From assembly GCF_000005505.3 (NCBI RefSeq), contig NC_016133.3, positions 11,036,001-11,100,000 of the forward strand: a DNA stretch of 64,000 bases. The letters run 5' to 3'. Positions 22,626 to 33,138 of this stretch are shown piece after piece. Source of the stretch: Brachypodium distachyon (lineage: Eukaryota; Streptophyta; Magnoliopsida; Poales; Poaceae). Under the pieces are notes generated by a model. The model was not told the origin of the DNA and made no database searches. It was given only the letters and a program-made list of their open reading frames with translations. The translations under genes were made by a program, and so were the position numbers. Numbering within the stretch: position 1 is the stretch's first letter; each line of letters starts with the position of its first letter.

Positions 22626-23602
22626 TGTCGCACCAATGGCACCCGCGGTACGATCGCCGCGCAACGCATGGGCCCCATCTCCGAGTTCCCGGGAAGGTTC
22701 CATCCCGGGCAGCAGCCATGAGCAGCCCGACAAGCTACCAGCCCGGAAGGGCTAGCGGAACTTCGGGGAATATTCTCGCCTAGGCGCCTTCCGGGAAGCC
22801 GCTTCCTGGGAGGGGGGGTTCCCGGGTGCGTTGGACCTGGGCGCTTCCCGGGGAGCGACTTGTCGGGATAAGTGGTTCCCGGGCGCAGGCTCCCGCCTCA
22901 AGGGTGGGGCCCAGCGAGCAGAGCAACAACTCCACACGGACGCGTGGCGGGCGTCGGGTGCGCGGCCTCACCAGGGCGAGGAGTGAGGCGCACGGCTCAT
23001 TAAATGAGCCGACAGGAAGGGTGTTACCCGTCCAAATCAGGTGAACAGTAGCTGTCCAATCCTACCCTAGGGTTTTAGACCCCTAGAAGTGGAGGTGGTG
23101 TCCATGCGTGGCACCAGCTCACCGAGGAGTTGTATGCCTCCCCGTTCGACACTTGTGATGCATGTGCCGCGGCACCTATGGCATCCCCTTGAGTATAAAA
23201 GGAGGACCCTCGCCGGCGATCAAAGGGTTGGACGATCACTCGGTTTTGACAGACTCACAGTTCACAACTAGCCCTAGCCCAAGAATAGCAAGTAGCATTT
23301 AGTTGGAAAGAAGAGAGCGCCCGGGGACCCTCCCCCGGCAAGGTGTCAACACTTGATCCATAATCAATACTAGTTCACACAGGCAGGACGTAGGGTTTTA
23401 CACCTCCGGGTGGCCCGAACCTGGGTAAAAAACGTGCGTGCACGCGTTCTTGGTTTATGCGCACCTCGGGTACATCACTTCACCGGTCACGAAAGACCAT
23501 CAGCCACGCCGGCGACCGCCGGAGCGATCCCCGACGCCACTGCCGAACCTAAATGGGGGCCGTGACAGCATGCCCCAGGTGTCGGAGCCCCGTGCGACGA
23601 CA
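22626..23602 (+). repeat. Tat-3 5' LTR (977 bp)
   Basis: It starts TGTCGCACCAATGGCACCC and ends GCGACGACA before the primer site. It matches 35973-36866 closely over their common length, and carries the TATA box at 23194. It is a diverged relative of the Tat-2 LTR: same order of blocks, with the CAGGTGAACAGTAG and AATCCTACCCTAGGG blocks conserved. Confidence 0.9.
23194..23200 (+). promoter_or_regulatory. TATA box of the Tat-3 5' LTR
   Basis: TATAAAA in CCCTTGAGTATAAAAGGAGG, placed as in the Tat-2 LTR. The duplicate in the 3' LTR is at 36458-36464. Confidence 0.72.
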
Positions 23603-23622
23603 ACGGGCGCGCCAGGTAGGGG
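23603..23622 (+). other. Primer-binding site of Tat-3
   Basis: ACGGGCGCGCCAGGTAGGGG follows the LTR end directly. The GGCGCGCCAGGTAGGG core is identical to Tat-2. Confidence 0.75.
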
Positions 23623-23710
23623 GTGCGGGAGTATAGCTCGCCGGTGATCGCCGGCAGCAGTGTTTCCATCGACGTCGGCTTCATCTTCTTCGCCGTCGAG
23701 ACCGGCCACC

Positions 23711-24087
23711 ATGCCCCCCAAGCGGGCTGGTGATCCTCGGATAGACTTGCGTGAGGCCCCAGCGGCGCACACGCGGTCGCATGACATGCGACCCGAGTCG
23801 GGGTCTCAGGAGAACACAGAACCCTCGAGGGTGCAGGAATCACAGCTTCCTCCCCCGCCTCCTCGGCCGTCTGCAGACAATCGGCTGAGGGGACCGGCTG
23901 CCCCCAGTGTCGGGGCCAGTCGCGCGAGCGGGCATGGTGCCGCCCACGCCAGCCATCGAGTTGATTCGCGGGTCGAGGATGCGCAGCGACAGCGGCACCA
24001 GGAGCATACCGCGTCGTGAGCGACCCCCGGGGGCTCGCACCCCGTGCACCCGGAGGCGTCCGTGGCCAGAGCGAGTCAACCTGGAGG
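23711..24087 (+). pseudogene. gag: Tat-3 gag N-terminal fragment
   Basis: The start MPPKRAGDPRIDLREAPAAH is the same as in Tat-2 and Tat-4. The frame continues through a Pro-rich stretch (QLPPPPPRPSADN) and shifts near 23930; the continuation in the other frame (RSDSGTRSIPRRERPPG) matches Tat-4 gag. Homology stops at about 24087, where the reverse LTR of Tat-4 begins. Only about the first 125 codons remain, so no capsid or zinc knuckle is left. Confidence 0.8.
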
Positions 24088-24942
24088 AGTGGCCGATGGC
24101 CCTGCGGGGCCGGCGAAATGATGTACTCGGGATGCGCACAAACAAAGAACACATGCACGCATGTTTTTACCCAGGTTCGGGCCACCCGAAGGTGTAAAAC
24201 CCTACGTCCTGCCTGTCTAAACTGGTATTGATTATGCACCAAGTGTTTACACCTTGCCGGGGGAAGGTCCCCGGGCTCTCTCTCTCTTTCCTTGCGAACG
24301 CTACTTGCTACCTTGAACTAACCAACCTTGCGAACGTCCAACCTCCAACCCTTTGACCGCTGGCGGGGTTCCTCCTTTTATACTCAAGGGGATGCCACAG
24401 GTGCCACGGTGCATGGGTCGAGCGGGGAGGCATACAACTCCCCCTCGGTGAGCTGGTGGCACGCATGGACGCCACCTCCGCTGCTAGGGGGTTTAGACCC
24501 CTAGAGTAGGATTGGACAGCCACTGTTCACCTGATTTGGACGGGTAACGCTCCTCCTGTCGGCTCATTTATGAGCCGTGCGCCTCTCTCCTCGCCCTGGT
24601 AAGGCGAAGCACCCGACGCCCGCCACGCGTCTTCGTGGCGCTGTAGCTTTTCTCGCTGGGCCCCACCCTTGAGGCGGGAGCCTACGCCCGGGAACCCCTT
24701 ATCCCGGCAAGTCGCTCCTTGGGAAGCGCCTAGGTCCAGCACTCGGGAACCCCCCCTCCCAGGAAGCGGCTTCCCGGGAGGTGCCCAGGCGGGAATATTC
24801 CCCGAAGCCCCGTTAGCCCTTCCGGACTGGTAGCTTGCCGGGCTGCTCGTAGTCGCCGCCCGGGATGGAATCTTCTCGGGAACTCGGGGACGGGGCCCAC
24901 GCGTCGCGCAGCGGTGGTACCTCGGGTGCCACTGGTGCGACC
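24088..24942 (-). repeat. Tat-4 3' LTR, reverse, lacking ~90 bp at the left
   Basis: Reverse complement of the 22626-23602 family: the conserved CCTACGTCCTGCCTG block, the reversed TATA at 24376-24382, the TAGAGTAGGATTGGACAG block and the end CCACTGGTGCGACC (expected ..GCGACA). The outermost bases, ending TGTCGTCG in the sister LTR at 32571, are absent. Confidence 0.85.
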
Positions 24943-25351
24943 GTAGCCCCCTGGCTTGGGCCGGCATCACCTGTTCCCGGATGAGTCTCCCCCGGGTCAG
25001 TTGCCGGGCTATGCCCTCAACCGATGTGTGGGCCCCGATTCGCCGCGGGCCCGCGTCCCTTCGCTGCCCCGTGTACAGCGCCGTTACAGACGGAATAGTG
25101 GGCGCGTGATTTCCGCCCTAACTCCCCCCCTAAATAGGGAAGTTAAGGCCACTCCGTGCATTACTCTAATGATTAGGAGTTATCCCCGCGCACCCGCAGG
25201 GTACGGAACCGGCCGTTACCAAACGGCCGGGTGTTAGAAGGCTCTTACCGTTGCCAAAAGGGGAAAGACACTCTGCCCCCATAGCCTTCATCTTCATCCC
25301 CTTTCGCATCTCGCACCCCAGCGCCCCTGCTAGCTTCCGTCTTCGTTCCCC
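24943..25351 (+). other. Leader and promoter region of the Tat-4 antisense gene
   Basis: Reverse-complement equivalent of 18665-19068 in Tat-2: a G/C-rich part, then ATAGGGAAGTTAAGGCCACTCC, GATTAGGAGTTATCCCC and GGCCGTTACCAAACGGCCGG (an imperfect palindrome), and finally a pyrimidine-rich stretch before ATG at 25352. No ORF is supported. A promoter for the antisense gene is expected here, but I see no convincing TATA box. Confidence 0.5.
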
Positions 25352-27242
25352 ATGGCGCCCCCCACCACCAGAAAGGGGAAGGAGGTGCAGGTCTCGAAGA
25401 AAGCCACGGCCAGCAAGAGCGAGGCGGCAACCAAGGCAGCCGTCGCCAAGGACCAGAAGAAGTGGGAGATGCGGGCCACGCTCGCTTTCTACCGCCCCGG
25501 CTACAATGGCGAGGCGCTGGAGAAGGTCCGGCATGCCGTCGCCTCCAACTTCAACGAGCACGGGGGACGCTGATCTTCCTGGAGGGCATCGAGCACCAGG
25601 ACAACGACTTCCGGGTGTTCGCGCGCTTCCTCCTCACCGGCCTGGTGCCGCCCTTCTCGCTGTTCCTCCACGCGCTGATGGAGTCCTACCAGCTGCGGGT
25701 GGCGCAGCTTCACCCCACGTTGTTGTTCCTCCTCGCCACCTTCCAGTTCCTCTGCGAAGCGTTCGTGGGGGTGATGCCCTCGGTGGGGCTCTTCCGCCAC
25801 TACTTCTACCCCCGCATTGACAACGCGAAGGCGATGTCGTCGGGGGTGGTGTTCCGCACCCGCAACTAGATGAAGTCCGAGTTCATCGTCCGGTCGGGGA
25901 AGAAGATGAAAAAAGAGTGGTGGGGCAATTGGTGCTGGGTCCGAGTGGAGGACCCCCAAGAGTTCATCCAGCCGCCCACAGAGCTGCCGCAACCCCAAAA
26001 CGGCCGGCAGGACAGGTACCACCGCGACGCCGACCTCCTCCCCATTGTGGAGAAGATCAAGGCGCTGCGGCTAGCGCGGCTCACCGACGTGGACGTGGCG
26101 CGCACCTTCGTCCACCGGTGTATAGCGCCGCTTCAACTATGCTCCCGGCCCGCATGGATGTACACGGGCCCCGGGGACAGGACACGCCTCCAGCAGGATG
26201 GCGTGGACTTGGAGACCCTCAGGACGTGGGTGAGGGGAATCTCCGGCGAGACCTTCCAATCAACGCAGTTCCTGCCGGGGGTTTCCTCTCTTCACGCCGG
26301 CGTTGTGGCGGTCAGCGACATCGTCGGTGCCTTCCCGCCCTGCAACGAGTGGGGGTTGATGGACGACACCCCCACTCGGGCCCCGCGCGCTCCCCTGCAA
26401 GCACCCCGTGAGAAGCAGATGCTCGAGGAGAGCGGGGGCAGATCCAAGCCTAGCTGGCCCTCCCTCTAGTTGCTGGACGACGAGGCGGGCCAGGCGGCTG
26501 CGTCCCCGGAAGTCGTCCCCGTGGACGACGACGACGAAGACAGCGACAGCGCGCCCCTGATCGTGAGGAGATCAAGGGCGTTTGCAGCGGCCGCAGCTAT
26601 CTCCTCGACGGCGACATCCGCCCCCAGAGCGGCCACCAACCTCGCGGCGGCGGCCGCTTCAGGGGCGCCTGTCGGAACCTCGGCGACGTCCGCAGCCATA
26701 GGGGTCGCCGGTGCCTCAGCGGCGGCCTTCGCCTTAGCGGCAGCCACCAGCACCGTGGCGGTCGCCGCTCCCGGTGCGCTCGCCGGTACCCCAATAGCGA
26801 CCGCGTCCACAGGGGTCGCCGGAGCCTCGGCAACGGTTTTCGCCCCAGCAGCTGCGGCACCGCGGATTGGCTTCCAGCACCGCGGCGGCATCTCCGTCGA
26901 TATCCGCGACACTCCGGGTCACGACGGCCCTGCGGGCGCCTATGGCGCCACCTGCTCGGGGGCACAATCCTCCCGCGGATTCATCTCCGGGGCCTGGAAT
27001 TCCCCTTCGAGTCCCTGCTGGACGCTTGGTCCGACGGCGAGGACGAGCCCACTCACACCCAAGCAGTGCGTGAGTTCGTCGACGAGGTGGTCGAGCGGAT
27101 GCAGATGAAGCCGGAGCCTGATCTGCCTGCCGAGCCCCCGGCCGAAGACGCTGGCAATGAGTTGCCGCAGCCCCCAGCCGCCCATGCTGCTTTCCGTTGT
27201 ATCTTCTTTGTTGGGTTTTTTCCCTACAAGTGCGGCGCTTAA
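25352..27242 (+). pseudogene. Tat-4 antisense accessory gene (PF04195-like), broken but nearly full length
   Basis: The start MAPPTTRKGKEVQVSKK is as in Tat-2. The conserved domain has YRPGYNGEALEKVRHAV, VPPFSLFLHALMESYQLRVA and FRHYFYPRID, followed by RSGKKMKKEW, NWCWVRVEDP, GISGETFQS and CNEWGLMDDTP, an Asp-rich stretch and a long Ala/Thr/Val-rich region (26580-26850). The last part (AWSDGEDEPTHTQAV, VREFVDEVVERM) matches the end of the Tat-3 copy at 35049. Breaks: a frameshift near 25565, TAG at 25867 (the Tat-2 copy has CAG), TAG at 26467 and frame changes near 26900-27000. The coiled-coil part present in Tat-3 (35463-35972) is absent, probably deleted near 26990. Confidence 0.75.
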
Positions 27243-29371
27243 CGCCGTTTGAACAATTATTCTCTGATTAGCCCATGTAATCATTCAGTACTAAGTTAAT
27301 CAAGCTCTTTTAACTTGTTCAACTTCTTGTTCATTTGTTCCCGGTGCTGTCTCGCGGGGCGGCCCTACTAGCCTTTGTGGGTTTTGCCTTGTGTTGCAGG
27401 GGACTCACGCGCCTCACCCTTGACCAGACCAAGGACCCGGGACGGACCCGTGGTGCCGACCTGGGGTCAAGCGGTAGCGGGGAGCCACTCCAGTTGTGGG
27501 GTAACTACTCCAAGCCGTGCCCTTCCGGGACGGACCCGGGAAGCCACACGGGGAGCGCACTCCCCCCGGAAGCGTCCTTCTAACACTCCGGCTATGCGTA
27601 GGTTCTGGGGTCACACCCGGCAAGGCAGTGCTCAATTTTGTTTAGTTCTTAGCGAGTTCAACGTTCATGTTCAAGACTTAGCTTTTTCGTTCAGTCCGAT
27701 GCCTCGTGACGCTTGCCGGAAAAGTGTGCCTGGAGCACTACCTTAGTAGGGACCCACCCGCAGGTACCTGTTCAAGGAAATCTACTTTGAGGGGTGCGGC
27801 CGGAACGCCGAGGCAGGATCGCCGTCGGCGGCGGGCGCCCACGATGATGCTCCCTCCGCGCTCATGCAGCAACCCTCGCCTTCAGGGGGAAAACCCTGGC
27901 CTAAGAGGACTCCGCCCCGGGAGCTGCCGCAAGACGGCTATAACGTCCTCGTCGCCAGCTGCACCTCACCCGGATTGGCAAGCGCGGGTGGCGAGGAAGT
28001 TATAGCCTCCCGGCAACAGCCCCTGCATCCGGGGAGACCTGGTTTTTTGGGGGAGCTAGTCCCGAGGGGTGTAGCTGCCCTCGTTACCTAGGAGCAAAAT
28101 TGCTCGAGGGCCGTGGCAGGGACGCGGTGATGGGCCAAAACGGGCGGCGGGCACCGGCACCGACGCCATCACAGCGTCCTCGCAACGACTCGCGCCTGAA
28201 ATGAGGCTCTCTCAAGGGGAATGCGGCCGGGACACTATGATGGTGCACCCGTCGGCGCAAGGCGCGGATGGTATGCACCACCATAGTGTCTCCGCGGCAG
28301 CCCCTGCTCCTTACAGAGGTGTCTTATGGAGGGGTGCAGCAAGGGCACTGCGGCAATGCACCCCGTCGGCGCCGGACGCTGAGGGGATGCACCTCCACCG
28401 TGCCTCCGCGGCAGCCCTCGCCCCGGAGCCACCCGCTTGAGGAGGCGCGGCAGGAGCACAGCGGCAGTGCACCCGTCGGCACTGAACGCTGATGGCATGC
28501 ACTCCCACCGTGCCTCTGCGACGCCCCTCGGGGTTGGCTCGATGGGGTGATGCGGCAAAGCGCTGATGGCATGCACTAAGCGCTGATGGCATGCACCACC
28601 ATCGCGCCTTTGCGGCACCGCCTGCCTTAACAGCCCCTCACTCGGCTTCGCTCTGAGCCGTTCCATGGCTGGGGCGCGCCTTTTATAGGCGCAGGGGAGG
28701 GACTTGCCACCGCGCGGGACGGATCAGCGCGGTACCTGTGGCATCCCTCCTGTGAATCGTGGGACAGCCCCCGCCACTCTGCATGGCAAACAGCTGCGAC
28801 ACACGTGGCGGCGCCCTCCCGAGTCAGAAGCCTCGGAGTGCGGTGAGCCCCTTGTGTTGCGGTCGTCCCGCACCGCAAGGCACCGCTGCATGCCCCGACC
28901 TGTGGGCAGCCCATGGGTACAATATCGCACAAGATTCCATCTTTTCCTGCAGGTTAGATTCTTACCAGGTCCGAGGTGCTGCAAAATTTTCGAAATCCAT
29001 GAAAATACACAAAGCAACACGGACAAACTCCTCCTGCCTCCCAGCCCCCGGGCACAGAGGGGTCGATGCCAAACTTGGATGTGAGCATTTCATTTCCCAG
29101 GCACAGCGACTGTGCGGTGCACGTTGCGGGGAGCCCGGCAACTACACGTCCCGTGATGCACGTTGCGGGAAGCCCGGCAATTGCATGTCCCGTGTCAGAA
29201 CGATCCGGCAACGGGTTTATGTTTTTGAGGCTCCAGCAGCCCCCTGCTCACAACCAAGTATGGAAAGACACTTTTGTGCACTTAAAGCAGGAGACAGAAG
29301 AAGGAAGAACATGTGAATAAACAGGACAACTTTAAAGCTCAGGAACGAAACACTTATCTTTATTCACAATA
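27243..29371 (-). other. Tat-4 long non-coding region between integrase and the antisense gene
   Basis: No convincing coding frame. It matches, inverted, 33139-35048 of Tat-3: blocks such as the GACCAGACCAAGG block, AACACTCCGGC, AGGAAATCTACTTTGAGG, and the repeats AACGTGCACCGC/TTGCGGGGAGCCCGGCAA near 29120-29190. A ~113-bp tandem repeat sits at 28240-28620. Near 29366 the integrase end is fused to downstream sequence by a short deletion, removing the last codons before FYP. The GC-rich open frames here are not supported by homology. Confidence 0.55.
28240..28620. repeat. ~113-bp tandem repeats in Tat-4 (about three units)
   Basis: The marker GTGCACCCCGTCGGCG or close variants recurs at about 28243, 28358 and 28470, each followed by a GCTGA/GCGGATGG..ATGCACC block and CCTCCGCGGCAGCC. 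Each unit contains a small inverted repeat (GATGGTGCA..TGCACCACC). The Tat-3 counterpart at about 33860-34000 has only about two units, so copy number varies between sister elements. Confidence 0.6.
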
Positions 29372-31128
29372 TTCCAACTATTGGGCACCGGCAAGCCGTC
29401 TTCGGTTTCTTGCCGGACAGCCCCCGGCCTGGTCACCTGCACTACCCGGAAGGGGCCCTCACATTTCGGAGTCAACTCGTTCCCGGCCTTCGTTCCTTAT
29501 ATCCGGCGCAGGACAAGGTCTCCGTTCTCGAGCCCCCGGGGACGGACTCGCCTGTCGTGATAACGACGGAGTCCCTACTGGTAGCGTGCGGCTCGCACAG
29601 CAGCCCGGCATCGAAGCTCTTTGATGAAGTTTAGATCGTCGACCCTTTGCTCGTGTTGGCTGGTGTTGCCGTACGCGCGTACCTGGGAAGATCCGTGCTT
29701 GAGCTCGAGGGGCAGCACCGCTTCTACCCCGTCGACAAGGGCGAAAGGAGTTTTGCCCATTGCCCGACAAGGTGTGGTCCTGATCGACCACAGCACGGGC
29801 TGGAGTTCTTCGACCCAGTGTTTCCCGTGGCCTTTGAGCTTGTCAAAGGTTCTCGTCTTGAGCCCCCGCAGCACTTCTGCGTTGGCTCGCTCCGCTTGCC
29901 CGTTCCTCCTTGGATGAGCAACGGACGCGAAGCGCAACTTGGTGCCCATGCCTTCGCAATAGGCCTAGAACACCGCGCTTGTGAACCGCGTGCCGTTGTC
30001 GGTGATAATGCTGTTAGGCACACCAAATCGGCACACAATGCTTTTGAAGAACCTGATGGCCACCTGGCGGTCACCTTCCACACTGGTTCCACTTCTACCC
30101 ACTTGGAGAACTTGTCGATGGCCACGAACAAATATTCGTAACCGTCAACCGCCCTCGGTAGCTTGCCGACGATGTCGAGCCTCCAGACTGCGAACGTCCA
30201 CGAGGAAGATGCAGGGCCTGTGCCGGTTGGTTGCTCTTCTTCGAGTGGAACCGGCACGCTTCGCACGTCTTCACCAGCCGCTCTGCGTCGGCAAGGGCCG
30301 TGGGCCAGTAAAAACCGTGCCGAAACGCCTTACCGGCTAAAGCCCAAGAGGCCACATGGTGTGAACATTTGCCTCGGTGTATCTCCTGCAACAGTGCGTA
30401 CCCTTCATCTTGGGGCACGCAGATGAGCTTGACATTGTTCGCACGCCTGCGGTAGAGGTTCCCATCCACCACAGTGTACATCTTGGCTTGCCGCGCTACT
30501 CGTTCCGTGGCAACGTCATCTTCTGGGAGAGCCTCCACTTTCAAGTAGCGGGCGATCTCTTCCACCCAGGGAGGGATCTCCCTGCTAACGCATGCTGCTA
30601 TGTCAGCGGCATGGACCCCTACTGCTGCAGGGGTTCCTTCGGTTGCCGAAGGGGCGTCCCCGGCAGCCGGTTGGGGGGCGACTGAAGGAGCCGCTTGCTT
30701 CTGACAGAACACCCCCGCCGAGGGTTTCCGGCGCTCTGCTGCCATCTTGGCCAGCTCGTCAGCAGCGAAGTTATCCTTCCGCTTGACGTGTTCGAAACGC
30801 AAACCCTTGAACTTTCATTCAAGCTTGCGGACTTCTTCCACGTACGGTGCCATCTGCGGGCAGCCGTAGGCCTTGTTCACCTGGTTGATCACGAGCTAGG
30901 AATCCCCGCGAACAACTAGGTGCTTGATGTCGAGGGCGACCGCCGCCCGCAACCCGGCGAGCAAGCCCTCGTACTCCGCCGTGTTGTTGGTGGAGTTCAC
31001 GAAGTCGAGTTGGACAATGAACCTCAACTGGTCCCCCGTTGGTGACTCGATGACGACCCCGGCGCCTGCTCCTTGGAGACTGAACGCGCCGATAAAGTAG
31101 AGGACCCAGTGGTCCTCGTCTAGCTTGC
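29372..31128 (-). pseudogene. pol: Tat-4 second RNase H and integrase, broken
   Basis: From the right: second RNase H (LYFIGAFSLQGAGAG, NNTAEYEGLLAGLRAAVAL; about 31128-30760), connector, integrase H-H-C-C finger (EIHRGKCSHHVAS.. CEAC; about 30400-30250), core (GSTSSASYRG region and GTKLRFASVAHP; about 30200-29900) and C-terminal region to about 29372. Lesions: TAG at 30898-30896 where Tat-1 and Tat-2 have CAG, TGA at 30817-30815 in place of Arg, a short deletion with frame change near 30210, further frame changes near 30000 and 29575, and loss of the last codons. The segment joins directly to gag at 31128. Confidence 0.8.
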
Positions 31129-32462
31129 GGCAGCCTTAGCGGCTAGCTCGGGCGCTAGGCGCCCTTCCTTGGCCATGGCGCATTTGTGCGCCAAGGCGTA
31201 CAGGTCCTGCATCGTCCGGATCCGATGCGTGCTCAACTTCGCGTGCATCTTGGGATCGCAGACGTTGATGCCGAAGGTGTTGACGATGGCAGCCGCCTCC
31301 GCCTCCGGGATGGAATAGGAGAGATTGGAGAAACAGTTGACGAAACTCCGCAGCGTCTCTCCCGGCTTCTGCACAATAGTGTGCAGCTCCGCCATGGTTC
31401 CCGGGCGCTTATAGCCGCCTTGGAACGCGCTCACAAACTGCTCACGCAGGTCTGCCCAAGTGGCAATGGACCCAGCGGGCAGGTTGAGCAGCCAAGTTCT
31501 CGCTGATCCTTTCAGGACCATTGGGAACCAGTTGGCCCTGACCTTGTCGTTGGCGCCGATGGCATGAATCCCAACATGTAGGTCAGGAGGAAATCGTCGG
31601 GGTTGGCGGTCCCGTCGTACGTACCAAGCGCGGGCGCTCTGAACTTACGGGGCCACGTCACCCGCCGCAACTCGCGCGTGAACGCGGTGCAACCGTCCTC
31701 GAGGCCCATGAGAGCATCTTCCTGCTCCTGTGGGCGTTGGCGCTCTACTTTGCGCCTGCGCCGGCGCTCCAAGTGCGGGCGCAGATCCTCTTGCTGGCGG
31801 GCACTCAAGATGCCGCGCGCGTCACCCCCCGGAACGGTGGGCGACGAGTTCGAGGACCCCTCTGGGCCCCCGTCTCCTTGGCCTCCCTGCGGAGGGGGAG
31901 AATTCTCCCCCTGTCGTGAGGCGGGTGGCGTGTCCCCGCGCTCCGGATTCTGCCTGTGGCCGGAGCCTGCCGGGGCGCCCTCGCCTTGCGGCCACTGGGC
32001 GGCCAGAAGGAGGAGCGCGTCCAACTCCTCGCCCCACGTCGCGTGCGCCGGCATGCCTTGCAGCGGTTCATAACGCACCATGACGCGCATAGCGATGATG
32101 ACTTCCGCCAGGGTTCGCGCGGGGGGCAGCCGATTTCCCGAGCGGCTGCGCTCCGCTCTGGCCCCGGACGCCTCCGGGCGCGCGGGGTGCAACCCCCCGG
32201 GGGTCGCTCGCGACGTGGTATGCTCCTGGTGCCGCTGTCGCTGCGCATCCTCGGCCCACGACTCAACTCGCTAGCCGGTGCGGGCGGCACCATGCCCGCT
32301 CGCGCGATTTGCCCCGGCACTGGGGGTAGCCGGTCCACTCGGCCGGTTGTCTGCAGACGGCCGAGGTGGCGGGGGAGGCAGCTGCGATTGCTGCACTCTC
32401 GTGTGCGCCGCTGGGGCCTCACGCGAGTCTATCCGAGGATCAGCAGCCCGCTTGGGGGGCAT
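31129..32462 (-). pseudogene. gag: Tat-4 gag, fused to pol by deletion
   Basis: It starts MPPKRAADPRIDSREAPAAH at 32462 and continues through the Arg/Pro-rich N-terminus, RQQEDLRPHLERRRRR, AFTRELRRVTWPRKF and GTYDGTANPDDFLLTY. After a frameshift near 31560 comes the gag core (WLLNLPAGSIATWADLREQF, FQGGYKRPGTMAELHTIVQ, FSNLSYSIPEAEA, EGRLAPELAAKAAAS). At that point, where Tat-2 continues toward the zinc knuckle, the sequence jumps into the second RNase H via GCAAGCT, a short homology present near both breakpoints in Tat-2. About 2.8 kb is missing. Confidence 0.83.
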
Positions 32463-32549
32463 GGTGGCTGGTCTCGTCAGCGAAGAAGATGAAGCCGACG
32501 TCGACGCAAACGCTGCTGCCGGCAATCACCGGCGAGCTCTTCTCCCGCA

Positions 32550-32985
32550 CCCCCTACCTGACGCGCCCGATGTCGTCGCGCGGGGCTCCAACACCGGGGG
32601 CGTGCGGTCACGGCCCCCTTTTAGGTTCGGCAGGGGCGTCGAGGATCGCCCCAACGATCGCCAGCGTGGCCGATGGCCCTGCGGGGCCGGCGAAATGATG
32701 TACTCGAGATGCGCATAAACAAAGAACACATGCACGCACGTTTTTACCTAGGTTCGGGACATCCGGAGGTGTAAAACACTACGTCCTGCCTGTCTGAACT
32801 GATATTGATTATGCACCAAGTGTTTACACCTTGCCGGGGGAAGGTCCCCGGGCTCTCTCTCTTTCCTTGCGAATGCTACTTGCTACCCTGAACTAACCAA
32901 CCTTGCGAACGTCCAACCTCCAACCCTTTGACCGCTGGTGGGGGTCCTCCTTTTATACTCAAGGGGATGCCACAGGTGCCACTGC
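32550..32985 (-). repeat. Tat-4 5' LTR part (32571-32985) and primer site, reverse
   Basis: CCCCCTACCTGACGCGCCCG (32550-32569) is the reversed primer-binding site. TGTCGTCGCGCGGGG at 32571 is the reversed LTR end. The LTR continues past a reversed TATA box (32951-32957) and is cut at about 32985 in CACAGGTGCCAC, where sequence jumps to the forward integrase C-terminus of Tat-3. The remaining ~550 bp of the LTR is absent. Confidence 0.82.
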
Positions 32986-32992
32986 TGCGACA

Positions 32993-33138
32993 GCGGGGAA
33001 CAAGTTGACTCCGAAATGGGAGGGCCCTTCCGGGTAGTGCAGGTGACCAGGCCGAGGGCTGTCCGGCTGGAAACCGAAGACGGATTGCCGGTGCCGAATA
33101 GTTGGAATATCGAGCACTTGCGCAAGTTCTACCCGTGA
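32993..33138 (+). pseudogene. pol: Tat-3 integrase C-terminal fragment
   Basis: The frame NKLTPKWEGPFRVVQVTRP, then RLETEDGLPVPNSWNIEH and a terminal KFYP-stop, is almost identical to the end of Tat-2 pol (16960-17103). All upstream integrase is missing on this strand. It fixes the forward orientation of this half of Tat-3. Confidence 0.85.

Larger units (their letters stand above)
24088..32985 (-). mobile_element. Tat-4: inverted, internally deleted Tat copy inside Tat-3
   Basis: Reverse-strand order from the right: 5' LTR part (32985-32571), primer site, gag (32462-31129), a direct fusion into the second RNase H and integrase (31128-29372), a long non-coding region (29371-27243), the antisense gene (now reading forward, 25352-27242), its leader (25351-24943) and the 3' LTR (24942-24088). 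The gag C-terminus, protease, RT and first RNase H are all deleted, so it could not move on its own. Both LTRs are incomplete at their outer sides and no target duplication is seen. An inversion or recombination origin is as likely as simple nested insertion. Confidence 0.8.

Noticed and set aside
27335..29084. GC-rich frames in the Tat-4 and Tat-3 non-coding regions (also 33555-34897)
   Set aside because: The sister regions do not keep the same frames open, and no start or domain is shared with known retrotransposon proteins.
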